DNA of 64,000 nt from Moritella marina ATCC 15381 (GCF_008931805.1 NZ_CP044399.1:2751370-2815369), one strand, 5' to 3'. Shown: positions 18,552 through 28,193, counted from the first letter of the stretch. Numbers and translations: made by a program. Notes: a model not told the origin generated them from the sequence alone.

Positions 18552-18839
18552 CTAATCATGAAGCTGAATATCAGAGTTATCATTGTAGCTATAGTTCAAC
18601 GCAGTATGACTATCTCTAGATACCTCTATATTATCAGTCCATTCTATATAGGTATTCGTATTGCCTAATGGCTGAGGATATAAAAATGGCATTGCATTAT
18701 TATCTATCCTGCCATCAAAATAATGCCCCCCGCCCCTGTTATTATCAGGCCAGTCAGAATGATCCGGTTCCTCACCAGTATTACTGCAACCAGCCAAAAA
18801 TCCAAACATCACAATGGTTATCATAATAAGTTTCATCAT
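18552..18839 (-). CDS. Small predicted lipoprotein
   Basis: A 95-residue protein with a lipoprotein signal: MMKLIMITIVMFGFLAGCS, lipobox LAGC with the cysteine at 18. The mature part is hydrophilic, rich in D, N, S and Y, with no domain I recognise. Good RBS (GAGTGAATG) just upstream. Function unknown; it could be a species- or genus-restricted envelope protein. It is convergent with yciH. Confidence 0.65.
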   Translation of the reverse strand: MMKLIMITIVMFGFLAGCSNTGEEPDHSDWPDNNRGGGHYFDGRIDNNAMPFLYPQPLGNTNTYIEWTDNIEVSRDSHTALNYSYNDNSDIQLHD

Positions 18840-19020
18840 TCACTCCTCATTTTATTGCGAATACAACTAACGATGAATCAATTATAAATTAACTATAGCC
18901 CCAACAACGATAGCCGTCACCTTAACAGCCCCTTCTATACACCTTTAAACACTTGTCATTTTTATCAAATCAAGGCACCATGACCTTGTCGGTAGTGATC
19001 GGATGATCCACTGTACGACA

Positions 19021-19258
19021 TAATTCTCAGGGCGGGGTGTAATTCCCCACCGGCGGTAATAATCAGGTATACGATCCTGTCGTAGCCTATTTCAGCCCGC
19101 GAGCGCCTAAGTGGCTTCTTATTTATAGTATCTGTTGATGTATAAATTTCCATTTAGGGTCAGCAGATCTGGTGAACGCTATGCCATATAGCCTAGTCCA
19201 GAGCCGACGGTAATGAACATATTCATCGAATGTGTCTAAGTCCGGATGAGAGAGAATA
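19021..19258 (+). ncRNA. FMN riboswitch aptamer (RFN element)
   Basis: The conserved 5' block AGGGCGGGGTGTAATTCCCC then ACCGGCGGT (19029-19057) and the 3' blocks around GAGCCGACGGT (19201-19211) and GTCCGGATGAGAGAGAAT (19240-19257) are present. The closing helix P1 is ATTCTC (19023-19028) with GAGAAT (19252-19257). It senses FMN to control ribB. The 3' arm of one helix (19081-19160) is longer than minimal, as often in gammaproteobacteria. Confidence 0.95.
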
Positions 19259-19260
19259 TA

Positions 19261-19323
19261 AGATACGTTAACGTCTGCCTTGGTAGATGGCTAATAACGT
19301 ATCTCTAATTCTGCACGCCCTGA
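19261..19323 (+). promoter_or_regulatory. Expression platform of the FMN riboswitch
   Basis: A perfect 10-bp hairpin (19261-19270 with 19295-19304) follows the aptamer. Downstream CGCCCTGA (19316-19323), in the conserved GCCCTGATTCTGG segment known from other ribB leaders, is exactly complementary to TCAGGGCG (19027-19034) inside the aptamer, so aptamer folding and this pairing exclude each other. The ribB RBS (AAGGA) follows about 35 bases later. Confidence 0.7.
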
Positions 19324-19369
19324 TTCTGGAACCCCATATTTTTATAGTTGTATATTAAGGATTAAAACC

Positions 19370-20023
19370 ATGAATCAGTCTTTACTTTCCCCTTTTGGCG
19401 ACGCAATCACACGTGTTGAAACCGCACTAACTGCATTACGTTTAGGCAAAGGGGTTTTAGTTGTTGATGATGAAGACCGCGAAAATGAAGGCGATATGGT
19501 CTATGCGGCAGAGTCGCTAACCAATGAACAGATGGCATTACTGATCCGTGAAGGCAGTGGTATTGTGTGTGTTTGCTTACCAGATGAACGTGTTAAACAT
19601 TTAGAGTTAGCGCCGATGGTGGAGAATAACTCGAGCCAATACGGCACTGCGTTTACAGTTAGTATTGAGGCGGCTGTCGGTGTGACAACAGGTGTATCTG
19701 CTGCAGATCGTGTTACCACGATTAAAGCAGCTATTGCTGATAACGCAATGCCAAGCGATCTTGCTCGCCCAGGACATGTTTATCCACTACGCGCACAACC
19801 CGGTGGTGTATTAACACGTCGCGGTCATACCGAAGGTACTATCGATTTAATGAAACTAGCAGGGTTAAAACCAGCAGGCGTATTATGTGAAGTCACGAAC
19901 CCTGATGGTACGATGGCGCGTTTACCTGAAATCATTACCTTTGGTGAAACGCATGACTTACCGGTATTAACGATTGAAGATATCGTCACTTATCGTAATG
20001 CACTGTTAGAACAAGTAAGCTAA
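19370..20023 (+). CDS. ribB: 3,4-dihydroxy-2-butanone-4-phosphate synthase
   Basis: Makes the four-carbon precursor of riboflavin from ribulose-5-phosphate. The 217-residue protein matches monofunctional E. coli RibB (217). Acidic metal-binding loop [12 protein letters not shown] at 33-44, active-site region [15 protein letters not shown] near 132-147 and [16 protein letters not shown] after it. There is no fused GTP cyclohydrolase II domain. It stands alone behind the FMN riboswitch, so FMN excess should lower its expression. Confidence 0.97.
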   Translation: MNQSLLSPFGDAITRVETALTALRLGKGVLVVDDEDRENEGDMVYAAESLTNEQMALLIREGSGIVCVCLPDERVKHLELAPMVENNSSQYGTAFTVSIEAAVGVTTGVSAADRVTTIKAAIADNAMPSDLARPGHVYPLRAQPGGVLTRRGHTEGTIDLMKLAGLKPAGVLCEVTNPDGTMARLPEIITFGETHDLPVLTIEDIVTYRNALLEQVS

Positions 20024-20028
20024 TACAT

Positions 20029-20063
20029 AAAAAGGCACTGTCGGTTAACCAGCAGTGCCTTTT
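20029..20063. terminator. Terminator after ribB
   Basis: AAAAAGGCACTG (20029-20040) pairs with CAGTGCCTTTT (20053-20063); the loop itself contains GGTTAACC. It is A-rich before and T-rich after, so it can work in both directions for ribB and the convergent membrane-protein gene. Confidence 0.8.
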
Positions 20064-20110
20064 GAATCGTTATTCTAGGTATTAACTCAAACAATAAGCT
20101 AAACATTTAA

Positions 20111-20584
20111 TTAGCTAGTTGCGCTCGGTATCTTACTATCAGCTTTAGCCTCGATTTTAGTCTTAGTATCGACATTAATTTTAGTTTCAGCATTGCCCGT
20201 TTTATGCATCGCAACTTTAATAAAGAACACCATAAACACTAAATCGTTTAAACCATAAATAGTATAGAAAATACCAGCAAGTAAATCTATTTCGTACAGG
20301 GTGAATAAGTTATTTGTTGCTAACCAGTATACCCACGCGCATACATACACCAACTTTTCGACAGCAAAAGCTGATACTAATAAGCGAATACTGCCTTTCG
20401 TCATCGCTGCCGCAAAATAAGCGAGCCCCCATACCATAATCATCACTAAACCAAAATTAGACATAACAATCGGGTCTGCTTCATTAATGGCGGTATTACT
20501 GAATAATTGCGAGAATGTCAGTACACCAGCAATATTAACCAAAGCTGCTAATATAAGGCCGAATTTGATTACCTTGCTATTCAT
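20111..20584 (-). CDS. Small four-helix membrane protein, BphX-like
   Basis: A 157-residue inner-membrane protein with four predicted helices (residues about 7-27, 44-65, 70-92 and 98-122), similar in layout to BphX/DUF-type small membrane proteins. The last 30 residues are hydrophilic and contain a repetitive Lys/Thr/Asp pattern (TKINVDTKTKIEAKADSKI). A proper SD (GGAGA) precedes the ATG. No function is evident. Between it and the next gene, 20585-20879 has no feature I can support. Confidence 0.65.
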   Translation of the reverse strand: MNSKVIKFGLILAALVNIAGVLTFSQLFSNTAINEADPIVMSNFGLVMIMVWGLAYFAAAMTKGSIRLLVSAFAVEKLVYVCAWVYWLATNNLFTLYEIDLLAGIFYTIYGLNDLVFMVFFIKVAMHKTGNAETKINVDTKTKIEAKADSKIPSATS

Positions 20585-20879
20585 TATGATCTCCTTAGTA
20601 AATTTGATATAAACTCTTGGTTTACGACAACAATATAAGCCATAAAATCCAATCTTATTTATAACTCTCTTTAAAATTTAGTCACGATCACAACAATAAT
20701 CTCATCAAAAACCACATATTAATCTGCGCGGGCCCCTTATTGACAGATAGCTTTATAAAATACCACTGAATTGGCGGAAATAGAGACGTTTGAAATATAC
20801 ATTTTTGGACGAGTTTAAATGTAGTATATGGCGTTAAACCGAGCTAAGTATGGGGGGGATATAAATAGCAATAACGATA

Positions 20880-21041
20880 CTATTTTTTTATAATGCTATT
20901 TTTGACAATATTCGTTTTAACTAGCTTAGTTTTGACCAGTTTCGTTGAATGACGGCTATAGCTAACAATACTGCTAACAAAAAACCAGCACGGCAAAATC
21001 ATTATAAAAACAACCAATAACGCATAATAATAGAAAGCCAT
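20880..21041 (-). CDS. Predicted 53-residue membrane peptide
   Basis: ATG at 21041 is preceded by AGAGGA at 5 bases, a good SD. The product has one hydrophobic helix (AFYYYALLVVFIMILPCWFF) and a basic tail with the tandem motif KLVKT-KLVKT-NIVKN. An upstream start at 21089 lacks an equally good RBS. It looks like a small single-pass protein of unknown role; no homologue is recognised. Confidence 0.45.
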   Translation of the reverse strand: MAFYYYALLVVFIMILPCWFFVSSIVSYSRHSTKLVKTKLVKTNIVKNSIIKK

Positions 21042-21196
21042 ACAGTCCTCTTTTAGCTCGCATAGAAATAATGTTGAATCCTTCAACAATAAACAAGACT
21101 ACCAACAATTGGTTAGTTTAATAGGCGTTATGCAAGAATAGCGGTTATTTAATTTTGTTTTGCGGCAAGGATCATATTTCATCACATTCAGTAATG

Positions 21197-21230
21197 AAGC
21201 AGCGCTATGATAAAGCTCATAGCGCTGCTT
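21197..21230. terminator. Hairpin downstream of ybbP
   Basis: A 14-bp stem (21197-21210 with 21217-21230, loop of 6) lies 12 bases beyond the ybbP stop. On the minus strand it is followed by TTCATTAC, a weak U-tract. Confidence 0.55.
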
Positions 21231-21241
21231 TTCAGGATAAG

Positions 21242-23758
21242 TTACATCGTCCGCCTGATTAGCGTCACACTCGACATATTCAATAAGCGCCAACAGCTTA
21301 GCAAACCTATCAGTCCGACAAAACTCGCACCAGCACCTATCCCTAGCAACCAATATTGAAAGTGAAATGCACCGGGCATATCAAAAATACGGCTTTGTAA
21401 AATATACACGCCCAGCTCCATAGCAATACTGGCCATCAGTCCCGCCAGCGCGCCCAAAGCCACAAATTCAAACAACACACTATTTCGCAGTAAGCGTCCA
21501 CTTGCACCTAGCGTGCGTAAAATAGCCAGTTCACGCTCACGTTCTTCCATACTCGCTTGTACTTGAGCGACTAATACTAAGCTACCCGCGAGCACCACCA
21601 GCAATAAAATGAACTCAATAGCGATAGACACTTGCCCTATCACACTGCGCAGTTGAGTGATAATGGCATCAACATCAATTAAGGTAATAGTAGGGTACTG
21701 CGTTAAGAAATCCTGTAATGCATCTGTTGCATCATCTGGCACGTATAATGATGCAATATACGTCGCAGGGAAATCAGCCAGTACATGTTGGTTAAAGATC
21801 ATGTAAAAGTTAGGTTGCAACGTTTGCCAGTTCACCTTACGAATATTACTGACCATCACCAAAACTTCTTCACTGCCGAGCTGGAACGTTAAGTTATCAC
21901 CAATCTCAACATCGAGCTTTTCAGCTAAGGTAGATTCAATCGATACCAATGCGCGGGTATCTTCAGGTTGCCACCAACTACCCGCCATTAAGCTGTTTTC
22001 ATAAGGCAAGGCATCACGCCAAGTCATGTTTAGCTCACGGCCAACACCACGGCGGCCATTATCCGCTGATTTAGTCTCTTCTTTGCTAACACGTTTGGTT
22101 ACTTGATCATCATTAATTCTGGTTAAACGACCACGTACCACAGGAAATAACCCACTAGACTCAATGCCCAACGAATCAACAAAGTTATTCACCGGTTCAA
22201 CTTGAGCGGCAGTAATATTGACTAAAAAGCGGTTAGCGCTGTTATCGGGTAATTGCTGCTGCCAATCATCAATCAAACCATTCTTCATCACCACGATAAT
22301 AAGCAGTAATTGAATGGCAATCGTGAAACTAATCAACTGCACCGCATTTTCATTAGCACGACGTTTTAAATTCGCTAACGCTAAATGCCAAGATTTACCC
22401 GCTTTGCTACCCGCCGAACGCCCGACAAGCATAAATAAACGTCCAATAACCAGCAGCACTAGCGCGACCAGTATTCCACCAATTAATAACGCCGCACTGA
22501 GTACGGCATCTTGGCTAAATAAATACAATAAAGTAAAAATAGCAACGATTGATGGCAGCTGACTCATTAGTTTACTCAACAAACTGTTTTCAGCATGACT
22601 ACCACGGCCACGTAAAAGCGTCATAGGCGAAGTCTGTACTAACTCCCTTAATGGTGTAATAGCAAACGCAAAGGCGCAGATAATGCCCGTGATAATCGCG
22701 ACAACGAAAGGATACGCCACATCACCTGTGGTCGAGGTATCAAGGTAATCACGCATGGCATACAAACCAAGGTTTAAAATCAGATAACCAACCACCAAAC
22801 CTAAACTAATACTGAGAACACTTAATAACGACCAATGTAGGCAATACAGTTTCGACACGTAACGCTTAGAAGCGCCCATGGCTTTAAACACGGCAACAAC
22901 GGATTGATGACGTTGACTATAACGACGACTTGCTACAGCGACCGCAACAGAGGCTAAAACAATGCCCAACATACTGGCGAGTGATAAGTATTTATCCGCT
23001 TTACTTAGGGCTCTGGCTAACGGTGAGTTCTGTGATTTAATGTCATACCAACGTTGGTTATCACTTAACTGTGGTTTGAACCATTGCTCAAAAGCAGCGA
23101 TATTGTCGGCTTCTCCTGCGAACAGGTATTTATAACTTAATCGGCTACCCGGTTGGATTAATTCAGTTTTCTGTATATCCTCGTTGTTAATAAACACCAC
23201 AGGACCAGAACTAAATACACTAAACGACGCATCCGGTATTTGGGTGATAACCCCGGTGATTTTAAAACGCATGACGCCAACTTCAATACTGTCACCCAGC
23301 GTGAGTTCTAATTGCCTTAACCCTTTCGCTTCTAACCAAGCTTCACCTGATTTGGGGGCATTCGACGGGACGGCTTGCGTGGCATCTAATGATGGGCTTA
23401 CCAATAACTCACCACGTAATGGATAAGTATCCGATACCGCAGACAACGCCGATAACGCCATTTTTTCATCCGTGAAAACCATGGATGACATTTGGATTTG
23501 CTGGGCTTGAATAAGTTCTAAACTGCTGGCTTTGGCTAATACGGCAGGATCGATGACGCTGCCCGTATCTAACACCCTATCGGCAGCAATAAAGGTACTG
23601 CTCTCGGCGGTTAATGCTTGTTTAACCCGACTCGAAAAGCCCGACAAGGCGAATACCGCAGAGACAGCCAATACGATAGCCAACAAGATAATCGTCAGCT
23701 CACCGCGCTTTAACTCATGCTTCAATAAACGTAGAGAATGTTTATGCCAATAACTCAT
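21242..23758 (-). CDS. ybbP: ABC transporter permease, FtsX family (YbbP-like)
   Basis: An 838-residue inner-membrane permease with the ten-helix MacB/YbbP-type layout: an N-terminal helix, a large periplasmic domain (about 45-255), three to four helices near 260-385, further helices near 395-500, a second periplasmic domain (about 510-700) and three C-terminal helices. Two FtsX domains are visible. It begins 2 bases after ybbA, so the two form one transporter. In E. coli ybbA-ybbP is likewise divergent from tesA. A role in lipid or lipoprotein handling is inferred only from this linkage. Confidence 0.93.
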   Translation of the reverse strand: MSYWHKHSLRLLKHELKRGELTIILLAIVLAVSAVFALSGFSSRVKQALTAESSTFIAADRVLDTGSVIDPAVLAKASSLELIQAQQIQMSSMVFTDEKMALSALSAVSDTYPLRGELLVSPSLDATQAVPSNAPKSGEAWLEAKGLRQLELTLGDSIEVGVMRFKITGVITQIPDASFSVFSSGPVVFINNEDIQKTELIQPGSRLSYKYLFAGEADNIAAFEQWFKPQLSDNQRWYDIKSQNSPLARALSKADKYLSLASMLGIVLASVAVAVASRRYSQRHQSVVAVFKAMGASKRYVSKLYCLHWSLLSVLSISLGLVVGYLILNLGLYAMRDYLDTSTTGDVAYPFVVAIITGIICAFAFAITPLRELVQTSPMTLLRGRGSHAENSLLSKLMSQLPSIVAIFTLLYLFSQDAVLSAALLIGGILVALVLLVIGRLFMLVGRSAGSKAGKSWHLALANLKRRANENAVQLISFTIAIQLLLIIVVMKNGLIDDWQQQLPDNSANRFLVNITAAQVEPVNNFVDSLGIESSGLFPVVRGRLTRINDDQVTKRVSKEETKSADNGRRGVGRELNMTWRDALPYENSLMAGSWWQPEDTRALVSIESTLAEKLDVEIGDNLTFQLGSEEVLVMVSNIRKVNWQTLQPNFYMIFNQHVLADFPATYIASLYVPDDATDALQDFLTQYPTITLIDVDAIITQLRSVIGQVSIAIEFILLLVVLAGSLVLVAQVQASMEERERELAILRTLGASGRLLRNSVLFEFVALGALAGLMASIAMELGVYILQSRIFDMPGAFHFQYWLLGIGAGASFVGLIGLLSCWRLLNMSSVTLIRRTM

Positions 23759-23760
23759 TG

Positions 23761-24543
23761 CTATTCACTCACCTGTTTTACTATAGATTGCTCGGCTGTA
23801 GATGACTTTGCTATAATTTTCTCTGCTATAACGTCCGTGACAATAGATTCAGCAATCGCACTGGTTTCTGTTAACTGACCACTTTCCATTGTCACTTGAC
23901 GCTGACAACGCGCGGCTAATTTCGGGTCGTGCGTTACCAATATCAAGGTAGTGCCTTGCTGTTTATTAATTTCAAACAACAGATCTGCAATGTGTGAACC
24001 CGTTTTAGTGTCTAAGTTACCAGTTGGTTCATCAGCAAATAAAATCGCAGGTTTAGAAATGAAAGCACGGGCAATAGCCACACGCTGCTGCTCGCCACCC
24101 GAGAGTTGTGAAGGGAAATGTTCAGATCTATCAGCTAAATCAACCTTGGCTAACAATTCACGTGCTAATTGCTCTGGATTATCCATACCCGCTAACTCAG
24201 CCGGTAACATGATATTTTCCAATGCAGTTAAACTGTTGATCAATAAGAATTGTTGAAAGATAAAACCAACATGTTGAGCACGAACGGCACTGCGCTGCTC
24301 TTCATTAAATTGGTGCAATGGTTGGTTTTTAAGAAAAACTTCACCGCTCGAAGGTAAATCTAATCCCGCTATAATAGACAATAGGGTAGACTTACCTGAG
24401 CCAGACGCGCCAACAATCGCCAATGAGTCACCAGCGGTTACTGCTAAGTCCATCGGATGTAAAATATCCAAGGTCTTAGCCTCTGTTTTGACTGATTTAG
24501 TTAAGGCACTTACTTTTAATATAACGTCGGAATGTAGCTTCAT
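23761..24543 (-). CDS. ybbA: ABC transporter ATP-binding protein YbbA
   Basis: A 260-residue ATPase of the LolD/MacB-type family. Walker A GASGSGKST at about 44-52, signature LSGGEQQRVAIARAF at about 143-157, Walker B ILFADEPTGNLD at about 165-176, H-loop near VTHDPKLA. The last 45 residues are an extra Glu/Ala/Ser/Val-rich tail not needed for ATPase function. It starts with ATG 24543 on the minus strand; the same CATG supplies the start codon of tesA on the plus strand. It energises YbbP. Confidence 0.95.
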   Translation of the reverse strand: MKLHSDVILKVSALTKSVKTEAKTLDILHPMDLAVTAGDSLAIVGASGSGKSTLLSIIAGLDLPSSGEVFLKNQPLHQFNEEQRSAVRAQHVGFIFQQFLLINSLTALENIMLPAELAGMDNPEQLARELLAKVDLADRSEHFPSQLSGGEQQRVAIARAFISKPAILFADEPTGNLDTKTGSHIADLLFEINKQQGTTLILVTHDPKLAARCQRQVTMESGQLTETSAIAESIVTDVIAEKIIAKSSTAEQSIVKQVSE

Positions 24544-25168
24544 GTTTAAAAATGCCTTTAAAGTATTATTATTGATGGTTATCTTGTTACCTGCAGCACA
24601 TGCTACAGCTAACCATAAAATTTTGTTATTGGGTGACAGCCTCAGCGCGAGTTACGGTATGACACAAAGTGAAGGCTGGGTAACCCTGCTTAATCAACAG
24701 TTATCCGAGCAAAATGCACCATACAACATCATCAATGCCAGTATCAGTGGCGAGACTACCGCAGGCGGTCTATCGCGCTTACCAGGCATTTTAGCTAAGC
24801 AATCTATTGACACACTCATCATCGAACTCGGTGGTAATGACGGTTTACGTGGCTTTCCACCGAAATTAATCAAAAGCAATTTAGCAAAAATGGTTGATTT
24901 AGCCCACGCCAAAAATATTCCAGTCTACGTCATGAATATTCGTATTCCACCTAATTATGGCCCACGCTACAGTAAAATGTTCACCGATGTATTTGCTCAA
25001 GTAGGCAATGAAAAAGACATTACCGTACTGCCATTTTTCATGGAGCAGATAGCCGTTGATCCAAGCTTAATGCAAAACGATGGTATCCACCCAAACCGGT
25101 TCGCCCAGCCTAAAATAGCTGACATCATGTCAAAGCAATTAGCGACTATGTATAACGCGCCAAACTAA
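24542..25168 (+). CDS. tesA: TesA: lysophospholipase / thioesterase I / arylesterase
   Basis: A 208-residue periplasmic SGNH hydrolase. Residues 1-20 are a signal peptide (FKVLLLMVILLPAAHA). All four conserved blocks are present: GDSLSASYG with the catalytic Ser, the Gly block (SGETTAGG), GGNDGLRG with the Asn, and DGIHPN with the catalytic Asp and His. It cleaves long-chain acyl thioesters, lysophospholipids and aryl esters. ATG 24542 is chosen over an upstream in-frame ATG (24488) because the signal peptide begins there. Divergent from ybbA with overlapping start codons. Confidence 0.95.
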   Translation: MFKNAFKVLLLMVILLPAAHATANHKILLLGDSLSASYGMTQSEGWVTLLNQQLSEQNAPYNIINASISGETTAGGLSRLPGILAKQSIDTLIIELGGNDGLRGFPPKLIKSNLAKMVDLAHAKNIPVYVMNIRIPPNYGPRYSKMFTDVFAQVGNEKDITVLPFFMEQIAVDPSLMQNDGIHPNRFAQPKIADIMSKQLATMYNAPN

Positions 25169-25279
25169 CTGGCTGTTATGAGCGATGATAAGCGATAAAT
25201 GTGTAACTGATTAAGATAAACCACTTTGCTTGGCGTTGTCAGGATTGGTTTCACAAATGCAGGTAAAGAATTGTCAGGA

Positions 25280-25311
25280 GGATTGTTTTAGCGCGATAAT
25301 TAAAACAATCC
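25280..25311. terminator. Hairpin overlapping the polB stop codon
   Basis: A perfect 11-bp stem (25280-25290 with 25301-25311). The right arm includes the polB TAA (25300-25302). It lies between convergent tesA and polB. Confidence 0.5.
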
Positions 25312-27780
25312 CATTTGTTGATCGGTTATCAAATCAAAACTCAAGCCAATAAATGGCAAGATACCATCAGCAATTGGTTTTAATTGTTTTTCAATATAGT
25401 GCTCGAAATCCAAGACAGAATATTGATGTTCAACCGCTTCAGGACCACTCAAGGTGAGTACATAACTGATCCACGCTTTATGCTGATAACGCAAAGGTTG
25501 GCCTAATTGACGGTTTTTTTCATCCGCTGCACGTGCTGCTTTTACATGGGGTGGTACATTCTTCACATATAAAGCCAATTCTTGGCGCAAGCGTTTACGA
25601 TAAACGAGCTTATCATTGAATTCACCGGCCAAGGTCTTCTCGACAATTTCTAACACATAATCTTTAACAGCCAAACCATGGAACACTCTATGGTATAACT
25701 CCATTTGGAACATTTTCGCCAGATCAGTCCAATCGGTGCGCACAGTTTCTAGTCCTTTAAAGATCAGCTTTTCACCCTCTTTGGTATTAACTAAACCGGC
25801 ATAACGTTTTTTACTGCCTTTATCTAAACCACGAATGGTTGGCATTAAAAACTTGTGATAATGCACTTCATATTCAATATCTAAAAAGCAATCAATGTCG
25901 TAATCTTCACGTAAGTGGCGTTGCCATTGTTGGTTAATGTATTCCGACAGTTCAGCGCCCATACGATCAGCTTGTAAACCGCGTTCAGCAGGCGAACCAT
26001 CACCATCAGTAAATTTAGCGGCATCAAGTAATACAAAGGTAGAATCAGTATCACCATAAATAACCTTATAGCCTTTGGCTTCAATCCAGGTCGCCGTTGT
26101 CTGCATGATCTCTTGACCACGCATAGTGATTGATGAAGCTAAACGGGTATCATAAAAACGACAACCACCAGAGCCTAGCACCCCATAAAACGAATTCATT
26201 AAAATCTTAATGGCTTGCGAACGCGCGGCATCTTTCTCAAGCTTGGCTTGATCACGCTGCGACCACAGTTCGGTAATAATATCGGGCAAATAATGCTTAT
26301 CACGATCAAACAAACCACCACGAAAACCAGGGATTGCCTCTGTCGGGTTTTGTACCCCTTCTAACAACCCAACCGGATCAATTTTGAAGGTGCGAATAAT
26401 CGACGGGTACAGACTCTTAAAATCCAACACGATCACGTGATCATATAACCCCGGGAATGAATCCATGACATAACCGCCGGGACTGGCCATTACCCCACTC
26501 TCACGCAGGTTTGGCGCAATATAACCAGCACGATGTAACTTCGGCAGGTATACATTCGTAAACGCCAGCACAGAGCCACCGTTACGATCTAATTCTAACC
26601 CCGTTAACTGCGAGCGTAATAATAAGAAATCCAACAAGCGCGTTTTAACGAAGATATCCCACACTAAGACGCAGTCTTGCAGGTTGTACTTGGCTAACTT
26701 AGGTTTGTTGAAATGAAAGTCATGGGTGATCTGCTCTAAACGGTTATCAACATCTTCGGTATCTTTACCAACGCCGAGTATTTCTTGCGCGATGTTTTCG
26801 AGACTAAAACTTGGGAAGCTATAAGTCGCAGTTTTAAGACTATCAATACCATCAACCACCACACGACCATGCAAGGTTAAAAAGCCTTGCTGTTGCGGCG
26901 TGCGACCATCGCGCCAATGCAGGTTTTGGCCACCACGACCCAATGCTAATTTAAGATTATGGAATGTGGCGCGCACCGCCAATAATCGAAAATCAAAATT
27001 AATGACATTCCAACCAATAAAGATGTCCGGATCATAGCTGATCACGAATGCTTGCAGTGCCAATAATAGGCTTTTCTCGTCAGCAACCCAGTGGATCAAT
27101 GGCTCATCGTCAGGATCTTGCGCTAAATTGTTATCCGCTTGTATTTGTGCCTGCGCTAAACCTTTATCAAGTTGCTCGCCTATCATGTAAACCCGTTTAA
27201 AAGGCTTACCGTTAGGGCAATAGGCTGGGCTTAATGAATACAAACCAATAGAGTAAAGTTCGCCATGTTCTGAACACTCGATATCCAGCGAGATCTGTTT
27301 AATTTTGTCGACTAAGTTATCTGGTAATTCAGCTGGTTTAAGCTGTGCTTGTTGAAATTCAACATAGCCTTTACGTTGTACTGGTATGCCAGTGAATTCG
27401 ACAGCACCTTTCACAAAACGCTCCATGAGATAACGCTCTGCCGGACGAATATCCGCTTCTAATACCGTAACCAGCTTACGTCTTAATAATTCTTGTGCGC
27501 GATGATAGTCATGGGACGTCTGGAAATAAAACGCGCTCATCAGTTCTAAATCAAAACTACGTAGCTGTAAATTTTTATAATTAAAGCGTGGATTAAGCTC
27601 ACTTAAACACGCTAATGCCGTGGTCAGTTGATCTTGAGGAATGAACATGACGAGCGGCTGAGTTGCCGGGATCAATTTAACCGCCCCCATTTCAGACGCT
27701 AACCAGTAACTTAATTCGTTGTTACCATTACGATCACGGCTATGGCGCGATAATAAAAAACCCAGATATGTAGCAGACAA
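25300..27780 (-). CDS. polB: DNA polymerase II
   Basis: An 826-residue family B polymerase for translesion synthesis and fork restart. 3'-5' exonuclease motifs are present (SLDIECSEHG, GWNVINFDFRLL, and YNLQDCVLVWD), followed by the polymerase motifs DFKSLYPSIIR (A), KILMNSFYGVLGS (B) and YGDTDSTFVLL (C). Exonuclease and polymerase catalytic acids are intact. It is about 40 residues longer than E. coli Pol II (783). The frame begins at TTG 27780, matching the family N-terminus (GFLLSRH); the RBS is weak. A LexA-type box lies 27 bases upstream, so SOS induction is expected. Confidence 0.96.
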   Translation of the reverse strand: MSATYLGFLLSRHSRDRNGNNELSYWLASEMGAVKLIPATQPLVMFIPQDQLTTALACLSELNPRFNYKNLQLRSFDLELMSAFYFQTSHDYHRAQELLRRKLVTVLEADIRPAERYLMERFVKGAVEFTGIPVQRKGYVEFQQAQLKPAELPDNLVDKIKQISLDIECSEHGELYSIGLYSLSPAYCPNGKPFKRVYMIGEQLDKGLAQAQIQADNNLAQDPDDEPLIHWVADEKSLLLALQAFVISYDPDIFIGWNVINFDFRLLAVRATFHNLKLALGRGGQNLHWRDGRTPQQQGFLTLHGRVVVDGIDSLKTATYSFPSFSLENIAQEILGVGKDTEDVDNRLEQITHDFHFNKPKLAKYNLQDCVLVWDIFVKTRLLDFLLLRSQLTGLELDRNGGSVLAFTNVYLPKLHRAGYIAPNLRESGVMASPGGYVMDSFPGLYDHVIVLDFKSLYPSIIRTFKIDPVGLLEGVQNPTEAIPGFRGGLFDRDKHYLPDIITELWSQRDQAKLEKDAARSQAIKILMNSFYGVLGSGGCRFYDTRLASSITMRGQEIMQTTATWIEAKGYKVIYGDTDSTFVLLDAAKFTDGDGSPAERGLQADRMGAELSEYINQQWQRHLREDYDIDCFLDIEYEVHYHKFLMPTIRGLDKGSKKRYAGLVNTKEGEKLIFKGLETVRTDWTDLAKMFQMELYHRVFHGLAVKDYVLEIVEKTLAGEFNDKLVYRKRLRQELALYVKNVPPHVKAARAADEKNRQLGQPLRYQHKAWISYVLTLSGPEAVEHQYSVLDFEHYIEKQLKPIADGILPFIGLSFDLITDQQMGLF

Positions 27781-27806
27781 AATTAACCAGAAAAAATAGT
27801 TTAAGA

Positions 27807-27822
27807 CTGGTTAAGTGTACAG
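27807..27822. promoter_or_regulatory. lexA site: LexA box upstream of polB
   Basis: On the minus strand CTGTACACTTAACCAG matches CTGT-N8-ACAG at 7 of 8 conserved positions and keeps CTG-N10-CAG exactly. It is 27 bases upstream of the polB start, where it would overlap the promoter. E. coli polB is an SOS gene. Confidence 0.7.
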
Positions 27823-28193
27823 CATATTTAGAAATGTGAAAATGGCTGTGACAGCACGATAAAATACCGACGCTAACAAACATATTAAGCATGTTTAAAA
27901 AACGATGAATATATAACCCAAAGCACTGTAAACAGACTATGGAGCAGACAACACTACCTACAAAAAGTTGCATAAAACAGGTTAAGTTCACACCTTTTTT
28001 TCTCACTGAAAATCTTAGTTTACTAAATTTTTCAATCTGGTATATTTTCTTTCGTTCCAGCTGTTTATATTCGCGTCCCATTTGGTTCGCTTGATTGATT
28101 GTGTGAGACACAAACAACGAGCTGCTTTAATCTATACCAAATGTGCCAGTTGTCTTTGGGATCTAAAAATATGCATCTGTTATCAAATTAATC

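Noticed and set aside
18965..19153. 62-residue minus-strand frame across the FMN riboswitch
   Set aside because: The sequence is fully explained by the aptamer on the plus strand.
27740..28117. A 125-residue minus-strand frame before polB
   Set aside because: It overlaps the polB start, the LexA box and promoter region, its composition is odd (Cys/Phe-rich) and no family is recognisable.
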